NCBI GenBank assembly: GCA_937926205.1
Contig: CALEYL010000018.1
Coordinates: forward strand, 1 to 64,000
Direction of reading: 5' to 3'
Origin: an uncultured Saprospiraceae bacterium
Lineage (GTDB): Bacteria; Bacteroidota; Bacteroidia; Chitinophagales; Saprospiraceae
DNA length: 64,000 nucleotides
Numbering within the stretch: the stretch's first letter is position 1; each line of letters starts with the position of its first letter. Of this stretch, positions 43,880 through 53,085 are shown in pieces. Both the position numbers and the translations under genes were made by a program. Under the pieces are notes generated by a model. That model was not told the origin of the DNA. It ran no database searches and saw only the letters and a program-made list of their open reading frames with translations.

Positions 43880-46090
43880 ATGGCTAAACGACTAAATCCC
43901 GCTCCTGTAAATGTCTCAAGATTTGATCGTGTCAGGGCAATTCTGCAGGCAGCAAACGCGGACTCTACTGCCGATTATCAGGGCTTAAATGACCCGGCAA
44001 CCGGAAAATTCTGGTGGAATCTGGATATTGAAGATTTTGTGAAACTTGAAATTGCGGGCCTTCGCATGATTGCGCCACCCGGCAATGTGGTGGTGTTGAA
44101 TGGCCAGGATGTCGTGATAAAAGTACCGGATGTTGCCGATTACTGGTACTGCGCTCCGACGCCTTCCGCCAGTAAGTTGCCCAGTTGCTGCGTACCCGGT
44201 GAAGATCCTGCGCAAAAATCGCCGGGAAGAGGCGCTGCCTCCAACCTCATCAAAGCCTTAAAAGGGGAAGCGCCTTTCAATGCGCCTTCCGGCCACCTTC
44301 GACCATTCATGTGGGGTGGACTCCGGGTTGCTGACGTAGACATTCAATTCATTTCTGATTGGATAGACGATGGTTGTCCGGGCACCGATGAGGCAACTCC
44401 GAAGGCTCTGAACAATGGAAAAACGCTGCGGCTGTCGCTCGGAGAAGAAGCGCATGCGGTTTCCCGAAAATCCTCCAATGCCATCCAAATGGATCGGAAC
44501 GGCCTGAAGCAACGCAAAGATGTGGATTGCCTGACCGACGATGAAGTTTGCAAATGGCGCTATGTTCACAACGAGATGATCCAGTTAAATGCATTTCCGA
44601 TGGACAAGCGCAACTGGAATTTCTGGGGACGCATACACGGGGATGAATGCCAGCACGGCTGGGAGCAGTTTTTGCTTTGGCACCGCATGTTTTTATACGA
44701 ATTTGAACAACGCTGCCAGGACATCATTGCAGATGTAACCATTCCTTACTGGAACTGGCCTTCAAAGCGCTACTTACAGGGCAATCTGGTGCCGCCAAAG
44801 GAAGTCAAGTTTCCCAAAAGCATCAAAAAAACAATACCCGTTCAGTTCACCAGCGGGGTCGTCCCTTATCACTACCAATGCTTTTTAAATGACGCCGGTG
44901 CAAAAAAACTGATCAGCCTGGGCATGGCTTCCGGCATCAAAGAGATGGTTGGTTTTCGGTACAATTCAGACGCAGAATTTTTTTGGGGAACGGAGCAACT
45001 GGTTGGCCCATTAAGCATGGACTGGAAGCAAAAAATCAGACAAACGCTGATTGAGATCAATCCGCTTTGGTATCCATTCCGCTGGCCGGCCATGTTTTAC
45101 GACCAAAATGGCAAGCCGCTTGGCGAAAAGAGCCTGGAAAGCACATTCCACCACCATTTTCCGACCCAACAGGATGTGGAAATGATCCTCAAGATTGACC
45201 AGTGGATCAATTTTGGTGGCGGTCCTTCTTATGACATGTCTTATGGGGCGCTCGATATGAACCCCCATAATACAGTGCACATCTGGGTTGGCGGCTTCAA
45301 TCCCAACAACCCGGCAAATAAAGTTGTGACAGGAACAAACCCACCGGTTGATACCGATGATTTTCCTTATACCGGCAATTTTTTTGCGACCGAACCGTCA
45401 ATGGGCGATATGTTGAACAACCTAACGGCCTGTTATGACCCCATTTTCTGGCCCCACCATTCCATGGTAGACCAAATATTCCATAAATGGCAGGGGTTGC
45501 ACCCGGGACAGGAACCTTTTGAACCGGATGCACAACTTTCCGGCCTCCACTATGTGGCCCGAGACGCAGCCAGCACCCGCGCATTGGGATATGAGTATTC
45601 CATGGATGGGTACTATTTTGAAACGGATAAAAACATCGGTTTTTCCAGACTCAATACCGAACAAGCCGGGGTTTCCGAACACGCGATGGACAATCATTCC
45701 AGAGTGGAGTTGCGCCTGCACAGGGTCCTTCAGGTCAATCGCTCTTATGGCATCCGGATTTTTATCAATCAGCCTGACGCCAACATCCATACGCCTGTTC
45801 AGAACAACGATCATTTTGCAGGCTATGTCGCTTTTTTTGGACACGGCGACTGTATCGGCGGCCCGGGGCACTGCGATCCGCCGGTACTCAATAAAAGGCT
45901 GTTCGACAGGCGGCCCATGCACCACAATACGCCGCGCGATTTTAAAATAGACGTGACAGAAACGGTCAGAAAGCTAAAGGCAAAGGGAGAAACGGACCTG
46001 AAAATTACAGTGGTCGTCATGACTCCTGATCGCAACAGCGCAGGCAAGCACCTGCAACTTGAAGGCATTTCCCTGAAATTTTTCTCCTGA
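43880..46090 (+). CDS. Tyrosinase-family type-3 copper oxidase with N- and C-terminal extensions
   Basis: This 736-residue protein has a tyrosinase core at about 225-545. CuA is His253, His259 and His268 (IHGDECQHGWEQFLLWHR) and CuB is His463, His467 (HNTVHIW) and His526/527 (DPIFWPHHSMVDQIF). Cys257 precedes His259 as C-x-H, the arrangement that forms a Cys-His thioether in fungal tyrosinases. Such enzymes oxidise phenols to quinones. The N-terminal 220 residues are not tyrosinase and contain FMWGGLRVADVDIQFISDWI-type sequence. The C-terminal 190 residues form a beta-rich PPO-like domain. There is no signal peptide. It is the first gene of the run leading to LodA. Confidence 0.93.
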   Translation: MAKRLNPAPVNVSRFDRVRAILQAANADSTADYQGLNDPATGKFWWNLDIEDFVKLEIAGLRMIAPPGNVVVLNGQDVVIKVPDVADYWYCAPTPSASKLPSCCVPGEDPAQKSPGRGAASNLIKALKGEAPFNAPSGHLRPFMWGGLRVADVDIQFISDWIDDGCPGTDEATPKALNNGKTLRLSLGEEAHAVSRKSSNAIQMDRNGLKQRKDVDCLTDDEVCKWRYVHNEMIQLNAFPMDKRNWNFWGRIHGDECQHGWEQFLLWHRMFLYEFEQRCQDIIADVTIPYWNWPSKRYLQGNLVPPKEVKFPKSIKKTIPVQFTSGVVPYHYQCFLNDAGAKKLISLGMASGIKEMVGFRYNSDAEFFWGTEQLVGPLSMDWKQKIRQTLIEINPLWYPFRWPAMFYDQNGKPLGEKSLESTFHHHFPTQQDVEMILKIDQWINFGGGPSYDMSYGALDMNPHNTVHIWVGGFNPNNPANKVVTGTNPPVDTDDFPYTGNFFATEPSMGDMLNNLTACYDPIFWPHHSMVDQIFHKWQGLHPGQEPFEPDAQLSGLHYVARDAASTRALGYEYSMDGYYFETDKNIGFSRLNTEQAGVSEHAMDNHSRVELRLHRVLQVNRSYGIRIFINQPDANIHTPVQNNDHFAGYVAFFGHGDCIGGPGHCDPPVLNKRLFDRRPMHHNTPRDFKIDVTETVRKLKAKGETDLKITVVVMTPDRNSAGKHLQLEGISLKFFS

Positions 46091-46178
46091 GGCACTGCCT
46101 TTACTGATTGGTTTGTCAATTTTAAAAATCTGAAGCAGCCATTTCCACAGTGATGGCTGCCGGACAAAACTCAATAGC

Positions 46179-48446
46179 ATGTCTAAACAAAATTCCATTA
46201 CGGCCAGGTCTGAACCGAAGATCCAGGATTTAAATACCAGATACAGCATCCACCCGGCAATCGGCATCGCCCGACTTGGAAACAGCCCGGATCAAATTTG
46301 CCTGACACCGGAAAAAATCGGCGATCTGCCCATTTTATGCAATACAGATGGTTCCATACCAGGCGCGAAAGAGCAAACAACCTATGAATTTAAGGATGCT
46401 GCCGGCATGATCAAAAGGCAGGCGGCACGCTTTAAGGTATTTGTTTATGACAAGGAAAACCCAAATGGTCGCGAAATTAAAAAGGGTGACATCATTGCCG
46501 GAGAAGGCACATCGGGAAAGCTAATTGACATCGAATGGACCGTATGGCTGGCCAACAAAAAAGCCAGCTGGTACCAGTTTAAGCAGCTGGAAGGCGAACA
46601 TGGGTACGCGCCGGATCACCCGCTCCGGAATGCAACCGTTACTGAACCAGATGAGCGGCAAAACCTGATCATCGACCCTGGCCCGCAAACGGTAAGCCTG
46701 ACCGGCCTTCAAAATGCCGCAAGTTTTAAAAAAGGAGAAAACCCGCTGTATACGCAAAACTTTCCGCCACCATTACAACCAAACTCGATTGATACGCTCG
46801 GCGACATCAATGTGATTGAGGAAAATGGCAACATGCGCTTGATTGTGAGAGGCGGTCACGGCAATTCAGGTTCCTTTAACTCAGGACCGCAAGACCCCTA
46901 CATCAGCAGTTATGCCAATAACGATGGCTGGTTCGATGACACATCCGATGGGCCTGTGACGGCAAAACTCCTGTTTGTAGATGAAACAGATAAACAGATT
47001 CGTTATCAGGTAGTGCAGGACCCTGCCTGGGTGATTGTGGCTTATCCGGCTTTTGCGCCGCAGATTGTTGGCATGATTACCATGAACGATGTGCTCGAAG
47101 ACCTTTATATCCGCAGTTTTGCAGCCAATACTTACCTGTTCGGGCGCCCGGATACTTTTGATCAGCCGGAACAGGTGACAACCGCCAGTCAATTGCAATT
47201 GTGGCGCGATTACAGCGGTAAAGCATACAATCAAAATTATTACCCCTTGTTCTGGCGCGACATCTGGCCCATTTTGATGCGACCTTATAACATGCAATGG
47301 GTGACGCAAATTCTGGGTTCTTCCAATGCCGCGCACGATACCACTGACCGGGGGGATTTTGCACAAAACAAAGTCTCCATTCCGCCAAAAATCGGACCGG
47401 ACGGGAAAGTTACAGAAGACCGCTTTCGGGGCATGCGGGAATTTATTTATGAATCGCTTCGCAAACCGGGAGAGGAAAATCTGCTGTACAACGAACGGGC
47501 AGCGTGGAACCTGCCGTCCGGAGCTGGCGATGACGGGCAGAATTTTGCCCAATTCGCCAGAGAATTGATGCCTTTGCTGGCAGGAGACAATCCGATCAGC
47601 AATAACTTGGTGTCGAAATTTTTGCGCCTGACTGATACCCAGCTGTTTTTACTGCGGCAATGGGCTGTTGGTAAATTCATCAACGAAAAACTGGAGGATT
47701 GGGATACAGGCGATGCTTCCGGAGTGGCCTCTGCTTCGCTTCTGAATCCTACCGACACCGGACTGAGCATTACGGCAAATGTATTGGGCAACGTGCTCGG
47801 CGGCGCCTTTTGCCCTGGTGGAGAAGTCGGGTGGATCATGCGCAATCCGTCAATATGGGCAAAACCTTACCGGATTCGGATCAATCCCCTGTATATGCCC
47901 AACCTGAGCTCGGAATCTGTATCCGATACGCCCGGGCTTACGAGAGAATTCGAACCTCCGGCGCTGACTCAAAGCGGCGATATTTCGAATGGACTCCAAC
48001 CGGGCGATCTTACCAAATACATGGCCCTGCCCTGGCAGGCTGACTTTAATGAATGTTCCACCCAGATCATTGATGTCAGTTATGAACAATGGAACGAAAT
48101 TTATCCCAATCCGGCCATTCACCAGAATTTTGATCAGGAGCAGATCCAGATGGAAACTTTGTGGTGGCCCTGGCACCGACCCATGCAGGTGTTTTATCAG
48201 GTTGTCGTTCAGGAAGGAACGAATACACAATACCAGTACCACCAGCGGGATTGGTCTCTGGGTGTCCCACAAACCCATGCCGGTGATTTAAAAATGGTTA
48301 CTGCCTGGAGCGAAAGGGGCTTTGTTGTGAACAATTACAACGATCCGGATAATGGCGCGCCATATGTGGTAGTGGTTGGGCCGGATGATCCCTGGTACAA
48401 TTACCTGCTTGGACGGAACTTTGGCAAATTAAATAAGAAATCATGA
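46179..48446 (+). CDS. LodA/GoxA-family CTQ-dependent amine/amino-acid oxidase
   Basis: This 755-residue protein opens with the family signature YSIHPAIGIARLGNS and has DAAGMIKRQAARFKVF, GGRGNSGSFN-like and WWPWHRPMQVF segments. Members carry cysteine tryptophylquinone made from their own Cys and Trp and oxidise amino acids (lysine, glycine), releasing H2O2 and ammonia. By context the cross-link partners are Cys545 (GGAFCPGGE) and Trp619 (LPWQADFNECST). No signal peptide. The next gene overlaps by 4 bp (ATGA) and a LodB-type flavoprotein follows, as expected for cofactor maturation. Substrate is unknown. Confidence 0.92.
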   Translation: MSKQNSITARSEPKIQDLNTRYSIHPAIGIARLGNSPDQICLTPEKIGDLPILCNTDGSIPGAKEQTTYEFKDAAGMIKRQAARFKVFVYDKENPNGREIKKGDIIAGEGTSGKLIDIEWTVWLANKKASWYQFKQLEGEHGYAPDHPLRNATVTEPDERQNLIIDPGPQTVSLTGLQNAASFKKGENPLYTQNFPPPLQPNSIDTLGDINVIEENGNMRLIVRGGHGNSGSFNSGPQDPYISSYANNDGWFDDTSDGPVTAKLLFVDETDKQIRYQVVQDPAWVIVAYPAFAPQIVGMITMNDVLEDLYIRSFAANTYLFGRPDTFDQPEQVTTASQLQLWRDYSGKAYNQNYYPLFWRDIWPILMRPYNMQWVTQILGSSNAAHDTTDRGDFAQNKVSIPPKIGPDGKVTEDRFRGMREFIYESLRKPGEENLLYNERAAWNLPSGAGDDGQNFAQFARELMPLLAGDNPISNNLVSKFLRLTDTQLFLLRQWAVGKFINEKLEDWDTGDASGVASASLLNPTDTGLSITANVLGNVLGGAFCPGGEVGWIMRNPSIWAKPYRIRINPLYMPNLSSESVSDTPGLTREFEPPALTQSGDISNGLQPGDLTKYMALPWQADFNECSTQIIDVSYEQWNEIYPNPAIHQNFDQEQIQMETLWWPWHRPMQVFYQVVVQEGTNTQYQYHQRDWSLGVPQTHAGDLKMVTAWSERGFVVNNYNDPDNGAPYVVVVGPDDPWYNYLLGRNFGKLNKKS

Positions 48447-48889
48447 CAGATAACAATCAGTTAAACAATAGTTTACAATCTGTTTGGGTGGGAAAATGGT
48501 CCTACCGCAGTTTTTATAATGTGGCAGATTTGTCTGCCAGCCTGGACAGCCTCTTGCTGGGGGAGGGTACCATTCGCATAGACCCAACGTCGATGCCAAA
48601 TCAATTAAGCGGCCTGATTTACGGCCCCGGCTGGCAATTGAATTTGAGCGGCTCTCTGAATTACGGCGATCCTTTCAGCGCCCGCTTTCAAGGCGCCGGA
48701 GTCATTGGCGGAAATCAGTGGATCTATGAATACCTGGCTTATTTCGTCAATCCCTGGCAAAATGGCGTCAACCAGGTACCTGCTTTTGTAGGCTCCGTGA
48801 TCCGCCAGATTCCACATCCCGGCGGCGATGGCGGTTTGCACCCGGCAGGCGTTGTTGCTTCTTTCTTTTGCGTCAGACAATCAGATTAG
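48443..48889 (+). CDS. Small unknown protein of the LodA cluster
   Basis: This 148-residue protein is translationally coupled to the LodA-type gene (4-bp ATGA overlap) and lies 25 bp before the LodB-type gene. It has no signal peptide or membrane helix. It is Gly/Asn/Trp-rich with alternating beta-strand patterns (GKWSYRSFYN, IYGPGWQLNLSGSLNYGDP, FQGAGVIGGNQWIYEYLAYF) and ends in HPAGVVASFFCVRQ. I recognise no family. The position suggests a partner, chaperone or subunit of the oxidase (inference). Confidence 0.82.
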   Translation: MTDNNQLNNSLQSVWVGKWSYRSFYNVADLSASLDSLLLGEGTIRIDPTSMPNQLSGLIYGPGWQLNLSGSLNYGDPFSARFQGAGVIGGNQWIYEYLAYFVNPWQNGVNQVPAFVGSVIRQIPHPGGDGGLHPAGVVASFFCVRQSD

Positions 48890-48914
48890 GTTCCTTACAT
48901 AGTGCACAAACCTT

Positions 48915-50258
48915 ATGGCAGCAGTTATTCAAACGGACATTTTGATCCTCGGTGCAGGGCCTGCCGGAGCCTCTCTGGCCCTCATGCTCCTGCAACGTGC
49001 GCCAGCGCTTAAGGTTTGTTTGCTGGATCAATCGACAGGGCACGGCGAAAAACCAGGAGAAACCCTGCCTCCACAAATCAAAGACCTGATGGGGCCTCTG
49101 GGTATTCTGGAGGCATTTCAGAGAGAAGAGCACCTCCCCGCCAACGGAACGAGCGCCTGCTGGGGCTCTGAAATTCTGGTAGAAAACGATTATTTATACC
49201 GGACCAGTGCGCCGGGGTGGCGAATAGACAAGCAGCGGTTCAACCGCTTTTTGGCTGCAGAAGCTGAAAAAAGGGGCGCGACTTTGAGGTTGGGCGTAAA
49301 CGCAAAATATCTGGGGAAGACAAATTCGCAGTTTCGGTTTCAACTCCAACAGGAAAACGATCTGGTAACATTTATAGAGGCTGCTTTTGTGGTGGATGCC
49401 AGTGGTCGCAAGGCCGGTTTTGCAACCAGAATGGGCGCTCAAAAAGTCAGATACGATCGTCTGACGAGCATCTGGCGCAACTTCCGTTTAAAAGAATCGT
49501 GCTCCGACAAGTCAACGCTGGTGGAAAGCTGTAAATACGGTTGGTGGTATTCCACCTTGCTTTCTGAAAACAAGCTGGTTGTTGCTTTTATGACCGATTC
49601 TGATTTGCTGCCAGAATATAAGCGCCTGGAACCAGCATGGCACGATTGGCTGGATGCAGCGCCCTATACCAAACAACGCCTGGATCATTCAGTGGCTGTT
49701 GGCGACCTGGAAATGTTGCCTGCCGCATCTCAGCGTCTGGACACCCTGTTTGGAGAAGGCTGGATAGCTGTTGGCGATGCGGCCGCTACCTTTGACCCTT
49801 TGTCTTCGCAGGGTGTTTTCAAAGCCATGAAATCGGGGATATTTGGGGCTTATGCTGCCCTGGATTACCGAAGCGGAAAGCCGGGCGCGCTTGAAAAATA
49901 CGGACGAATCGTACAAAGCGAATTCGAGCAATATCTGGAAATCAGGGAGCAGTTCTACCAGCAGGAGCAGCGCTGGCCCGAAAGCGCTTTTTGGAAAAGA
50001 AGACGCCATCAGATTACGCTTGACCCGGTTTCCGTGCTGTATGCTGTAAAAGAACCCATCGGGAAAAATACCAATGCCCGGCAATTGCTCAGCTGGAAAG
50101 AAGTGGATGCCATTTTGAGCATCTGCAACACCCCATGCCTGGCCAAAGACGTCGTGGCAGCTTTCAGACAAAACTATTTTGGATATAAAAAAGACAGAAA
50201 CATCATCCTTGGCCTTCAATTTCTGCTGGAAGAAAACCTGTTGAAAAAGGTATCCTAA
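48915..50258 (+). CDS. LodB/GoxB-type FAD-dependent oxidoreductase
   Basis: This 447-residue flavoprotein has the FAD motif GAGPAGAS (13-20), an EKPGETLPPQIK region and the second FAD motif VGDAAATFDPLSSQGVFKAM, as in tryptophan-halogenase-like and LodB-like proteins. LodB is required to form the CTQ cofactor in LodA, probably by hydroxylating the tryptophan. Its place in this run fits that job. The C-terminal 80 residues resemble a winged, helical region (WKEVDAILSICNTPCLAKDVV). Confidence 0.88.
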   Translation: MAAVIQTDILILGAGPAGASLALMLLQRAPALKVCLLDQSTGHGEKPGETLPPQIKDLMGPLGILEAFQREEHLPANGTSACWGSEILVENDYLYRTSAPGWRIDKQRFNRFLAAEAEKRGATLRLGVNAKYLGKTNSQFRFQLQQENDLVTFIEAAFVVDASGRKAGFATRMGAQKVRYDRLTSIWRNFRLKESCSDKSTLVESCKYGWWYSTLLSENKLVVAFMTDSDLLPEYKRLEPAWHDWLDAAPYTKQRLDHSVAVGDLEMLPAASQRLDTLFGEGWIAVGDAAATFDPLSSQGVFKAMKSGIFGAYAALDYRSGKPGALEKYGRIVQSEFEQYLEIREQFYQQEQRWPESAFWKRRRHQITLDPVSVLYAVKEPIGKNTNARQLLSWKEVDAILSICNTPCLAKDVVAAFRQNYFGYKKDRNIILGLQFLLEENLLKKVS

Positions 50259-50294
50259 ACCTAAAGTTATTTTTCAATTCAAAACGCTAAAGTC

Positions 50295-51884
50295 ATGAAA
50301 AAGAATCGTTTAAAGTCGTTTCGTACAACGCTTGGTGCTTTATTGCTTTTGGGCTCCCTGCTTGTATTGCCAAACGTCCAATGCAATGAATCAAAAAAAG
50401 GCCCCTTGGATTTTCCGGAAGTACTGACGCCGGTCATTCCGCGGGATGTGAACACAACCCTGAAAGCTGAGCTGGATAAAGAAAGCAAATTTGACGATGT
50501 GCAACGGCTTTTTGATTTGTTGTCCTGGGAGACTTTCGTTGCCATCAACTGGCCCACCGGCTCTAATGGAGAACCCACTGCTAAACTTTCTGATGCAGGT
50601 TTGCCCGTTTGGGCAGGTTGGAAAGAAAGTTTCGAAGTCTACCGACCCAATGGAGAAAAGCCCTTGCCCTGGGGCGACGACCGAGACATTAATTCGCGAA
50701 TCCTTGGTTTTGCAAACCTTCCGGCAGAAGCAAAACAAAAATCATTCCGGGTGTTGTTCCGCAACAACAAGCACAATGAGGCCTCAAACAAGGCTGATGA
50801 ATCCGATCAGGCTTTTGGCGGCGGTATATGGGACCAAAACGGCAACCTGGTCATGTATGAAGTATTGATGAATGAGTCAGAGTTTAACTATGTTGTAACC
50901 AATACTTTGTACAACGTTGAAGGGCAGATTGCTTTCAATGCAATGAACAAGGTCGTTAGTTTCCCGGCCGGTACTTATGGCGAGGAAGCCATTGGCGCAA
51001 TTGAGATCAAAATTGCCTGGAAAGTAATTGATCCGGATAAAGACATTGCTTCCCGGTTTTTGACGATTGACGGATGGATTCCGGATCCGAAAGAATATAC
51101 GGTTGTCAGCAATGATCCTAATCTTCCGGCTTGTTATGTCAAATTTCCGGATAATCCGACTTACATCCAGGCAAAACTGGGTATGGTAGGCATGCATATT
51201 GCCCTGAAAACGACCTCTTCTCCACAATGGATATGGGCTACTTTTGAGCAGGTTGACAACATGAAAGCGGATACTAAAGTAACCGGAACGTCACTCAGCG
51301 GCAAAACTGTCAATTTAAAAGCTTCTTTTAATGATCCGACTTGTGAAACTTGCGCCCAGAACCTTTGTGTTGAACCGGATGCCAACGGCATGCGTCGCTC
51401 TCAACTCCGTCGTATGATTCCGATTCCGGATGCCAAGCGGGAGTTGAACGCACAGGCGACTAAAAGGCTGGGGCAATTGAATTCTGTTTTGCAATACTAT
51501 GAACTGATCGATACCCAATGGCCGACCTCGCCAACTACGCCGCCAACGCCTGCTGGAAACGGTATAGCCAGTGTCAAGAACAAACCTGGGGGCAACGTAA
51601 CGCCGGTTTTTCTGACCAACATGACGATGGAAACCTATTTCCAGATCGGGAACCAACCGGCATACAACATGGAGGAAAGTTACGGCAACCCTAAATTTAC
51701 GGCTGCGGATTCTGTGACCGTTTTTGCTACGGAAAGCTGTACGGGGTGCCATTTTTCAGCTGGCATTGCTGTTCGAGATTCAGTTGATCCCAATGGGAAC
51801 CTGGTTACCATATCCGGGCCGCCTCAGAGTGCAGACTTCTCGTGGTTGCTGAACACCCAGGCACAGCATGTGAAGAAGGAATAG
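50295..51884 (+). CDS. Lipoprotein with one c-type heme motif
   Basis: This 529-residue protein starts with a lipoprotein signal (LLLLGSLLVLPNVQC, lipidated Cys about 34) and carries one CxxCH heme-c site near its end (CTGCH, Cys482-His486). The middle has LSWETFVAINWP, a long beta-rich part and GMHIALKTTSSPQWIWATFE, a pattern I recall from uncharacterised proteins of similar clusters. Two more cysteines form CETC. It is 36 bp after the LodB-type gene and ends the run. I infer a surface or periplasmic electron acceptor or sensor, but the oxidase itself shows no export signal. Confidence 0.82.
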   Translation: MKKNRLKSFRTTLGALLLLGSLLVLPNVQCNESKKGPLDFPEVLTPVIPRDVNTTLKAELDKESKFDDVQRLFDLLSWETFVAINWPTGSNGEPTAKLSDAGLPVWAGWKESFEVYRPNGEKPLPWGDDRDINSRILGFANLPAEAKQKSFRVLFRNNKHNEASNKADESDQAFGGGIWDQNGNLVMYEVLMNESEFNYVVTNTLYNVEGQIAFNAMNKVVSFPAGTYGEEAIGAIEIKIAWKVIDPDKDIASRFLTIDGWIPDPKEYTVVSNDPNLPACYVKFPDNPTYIQAKLGMVGMHIALKTTSSPQWIWATFEQVDNMKADTKVTGTSLSGKTVNLKASFNDPTCETCAQNLCVEPDANGMRRSQLRRMIPIPDAKRELNAQATKRLGQLNSVLQYYELIDTQWPTSPTTPPTPAGNGIASVKNKPGGNVTPVFLTNMTMETYFQIGNQPAYNMEESYGNPKFTAADSVTVFATESCTGCHFSAGIAVRDSVDPNGNLVTISGPPQSADFSWLLNTQAQHVKKE

Positions 51885-51890
51885 AAAGTT

Positions 51891-51958
51891 GGCAAAGGGC
51901 AAATTGGCAAGGAGCAATTTTTCGTACTGAATTGCCTTTTGCCAATTTGCCTTTTGCC
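51891..51958. terminator. Long imperfect hairpin between convergent genes
   Basis: GGCAAAGGGCAAATTGGCAA and its continuation (51891-51919) pair with 51930-51958 over about 29 bp with few mismatches and a 10-nt loop; ttttatttaaa follows. It could end transcription in both directions. The arms are built of short ggcaaa-type repeats. Confidence 0.7.
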
Positions 51959-51964
51959 TTTTAT

Positions 51965-53014
51965 TTAAACATCAAACCGCTCCACACCCTCAACTTCAAG
52001 TATCAGGTCGGCGCCATAAGCTTTTGCCGGCGTTTGGAATCCGACAGGCGCGTTGCCAGCCAGTACCTTTTTAGCAATCAGTACGGTGGTTAGTGCGGTT
52101 AGGGTATATCCCTCCGGTGTGATCATGTTGGCTTCCCGGCTTTCGCCGCGGTCGTTGCTGACCTTTCCCCACACCAAAGACTTCGCGCGCTCGCGTTTTT
52201 CTGTAGAAGGGCCTGCTGGTTGCTTCTTTATTTTGCGCTTAACAAAGTTGCGCACAAGCGAAGTGCGCAACAGCCAGTTAAAATAACGCTGCCATTTGAT
52301 CCATCTATAAGAAGAAGGGGAAACCCCGGTATAGGTTTCAATATTCGGGATGCCTGTGCTGTAAAATGCCGTTGAAACATCCCCCCAGGGGATGGTCATG
52401 ACAAAAAGCGTTTTTCCCGGAAACGGAACCTTCATGGTTTTGTGGCCAAGAACGGGGACTCTGACAATTTTGCCGTTTTGCCGTACAGCGCCGCCTTCTC
52501 CAAGGTTTTCGGCCATCGTCGTAGCCGTGCCGTGGGACAAACCGGCGCCGGATGCAAAAGCCAGCTTCAGATGCGTGGCATCCGGTAATTTATTTTTCAG
52601 ATACAAAGCCAGGCAGTCGGTTGGGACAACATCAAACCCGACACCGGGCAGGAGCGTAATTCCTGCCGTTTTTGCGCGCTCGTCCAATCGGGCTGCCATT
52701 TCAAACACGGCAATTTCACCAGTAATGTCGAGGTAATGAACGCGGTTGCGCAGACAGGCTTCCATCATGGGCTTTGCTGTAAATTGGAAGGGGCCGGCAG
52801 CGTGAATGACAACATTTATGCCATGAAGAAGGTCGTCCAACGATGCGGCATCATTCAGGTCGCAGGCCTTCCATGGTAGCGACCAACGTTCGGCCAGGGC
52901 TTCTAATTTTGATGCTGATCTTCCGGAAAGAATGGGTTTTAAGCCGGCATTAACGGCGTATTCAGCAATCAGTTGTCCGGTATAACCGGTAGCGCCATAG
53001 AGCAGTAGAGACAT
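51965..53014 (-). CDS. Saccharopine dehydrogenase-like NAD(P)-binding reductase
   Basis: This 349-residue protein has an N-terminal Rossmann fold (LLLYGATGYTGQLIAEYA), VVIHAAGPFQFTAKPMMEAC and LLPGVGFDVVPTDCLALYL, which match the saccharopine dehydrogenase/trans-acting enoyl reductase group. These act on diverse substrates, and no lysine pathway gene is near. It converges with the heme lipoprotein gene and lies downstream of the small RNA terminator, so it is probably transcribed separately. No partner genes indicate the substrate. Confidence 0.85.
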   Translation of the reverse strand: MSLLLYGATGYTGQLIAEYAVNAGLKPILSGRSASKLEALAERWSLPWKACDLNDAASLDDLLHGINVVIHAAGPFQFTAKPMMEACLRNRVHYLDITGEIAVFEMAARLDERAKTAGITLLPGVGFDVVPTDCLALYLKNKLPDATHLKLAFASGAGLSHGTATTMAENLGEGGAVRQNGKIVRVPVLGHKTMKVPFPGKTLFVMTIPWGDVSTAFYSTGIPNIETYTGVSPSSYRWIKWQRYFNWLLRTSLVRNFVKRKIKKQPAGPSTEKRERAKSLVWGKVSNDRGESREANMITPEGYTLTALTTVLIAKKVLAGNAPVGFQTPAKAYGADLILEVEGVERFDV

Positions 53015-53085
53015 GGGTGGTCGTTTAGATTGACCGTGAAGGTCGCGAAATAATTTGTTATTATGATGAGAATTCTGCCAGGCTT

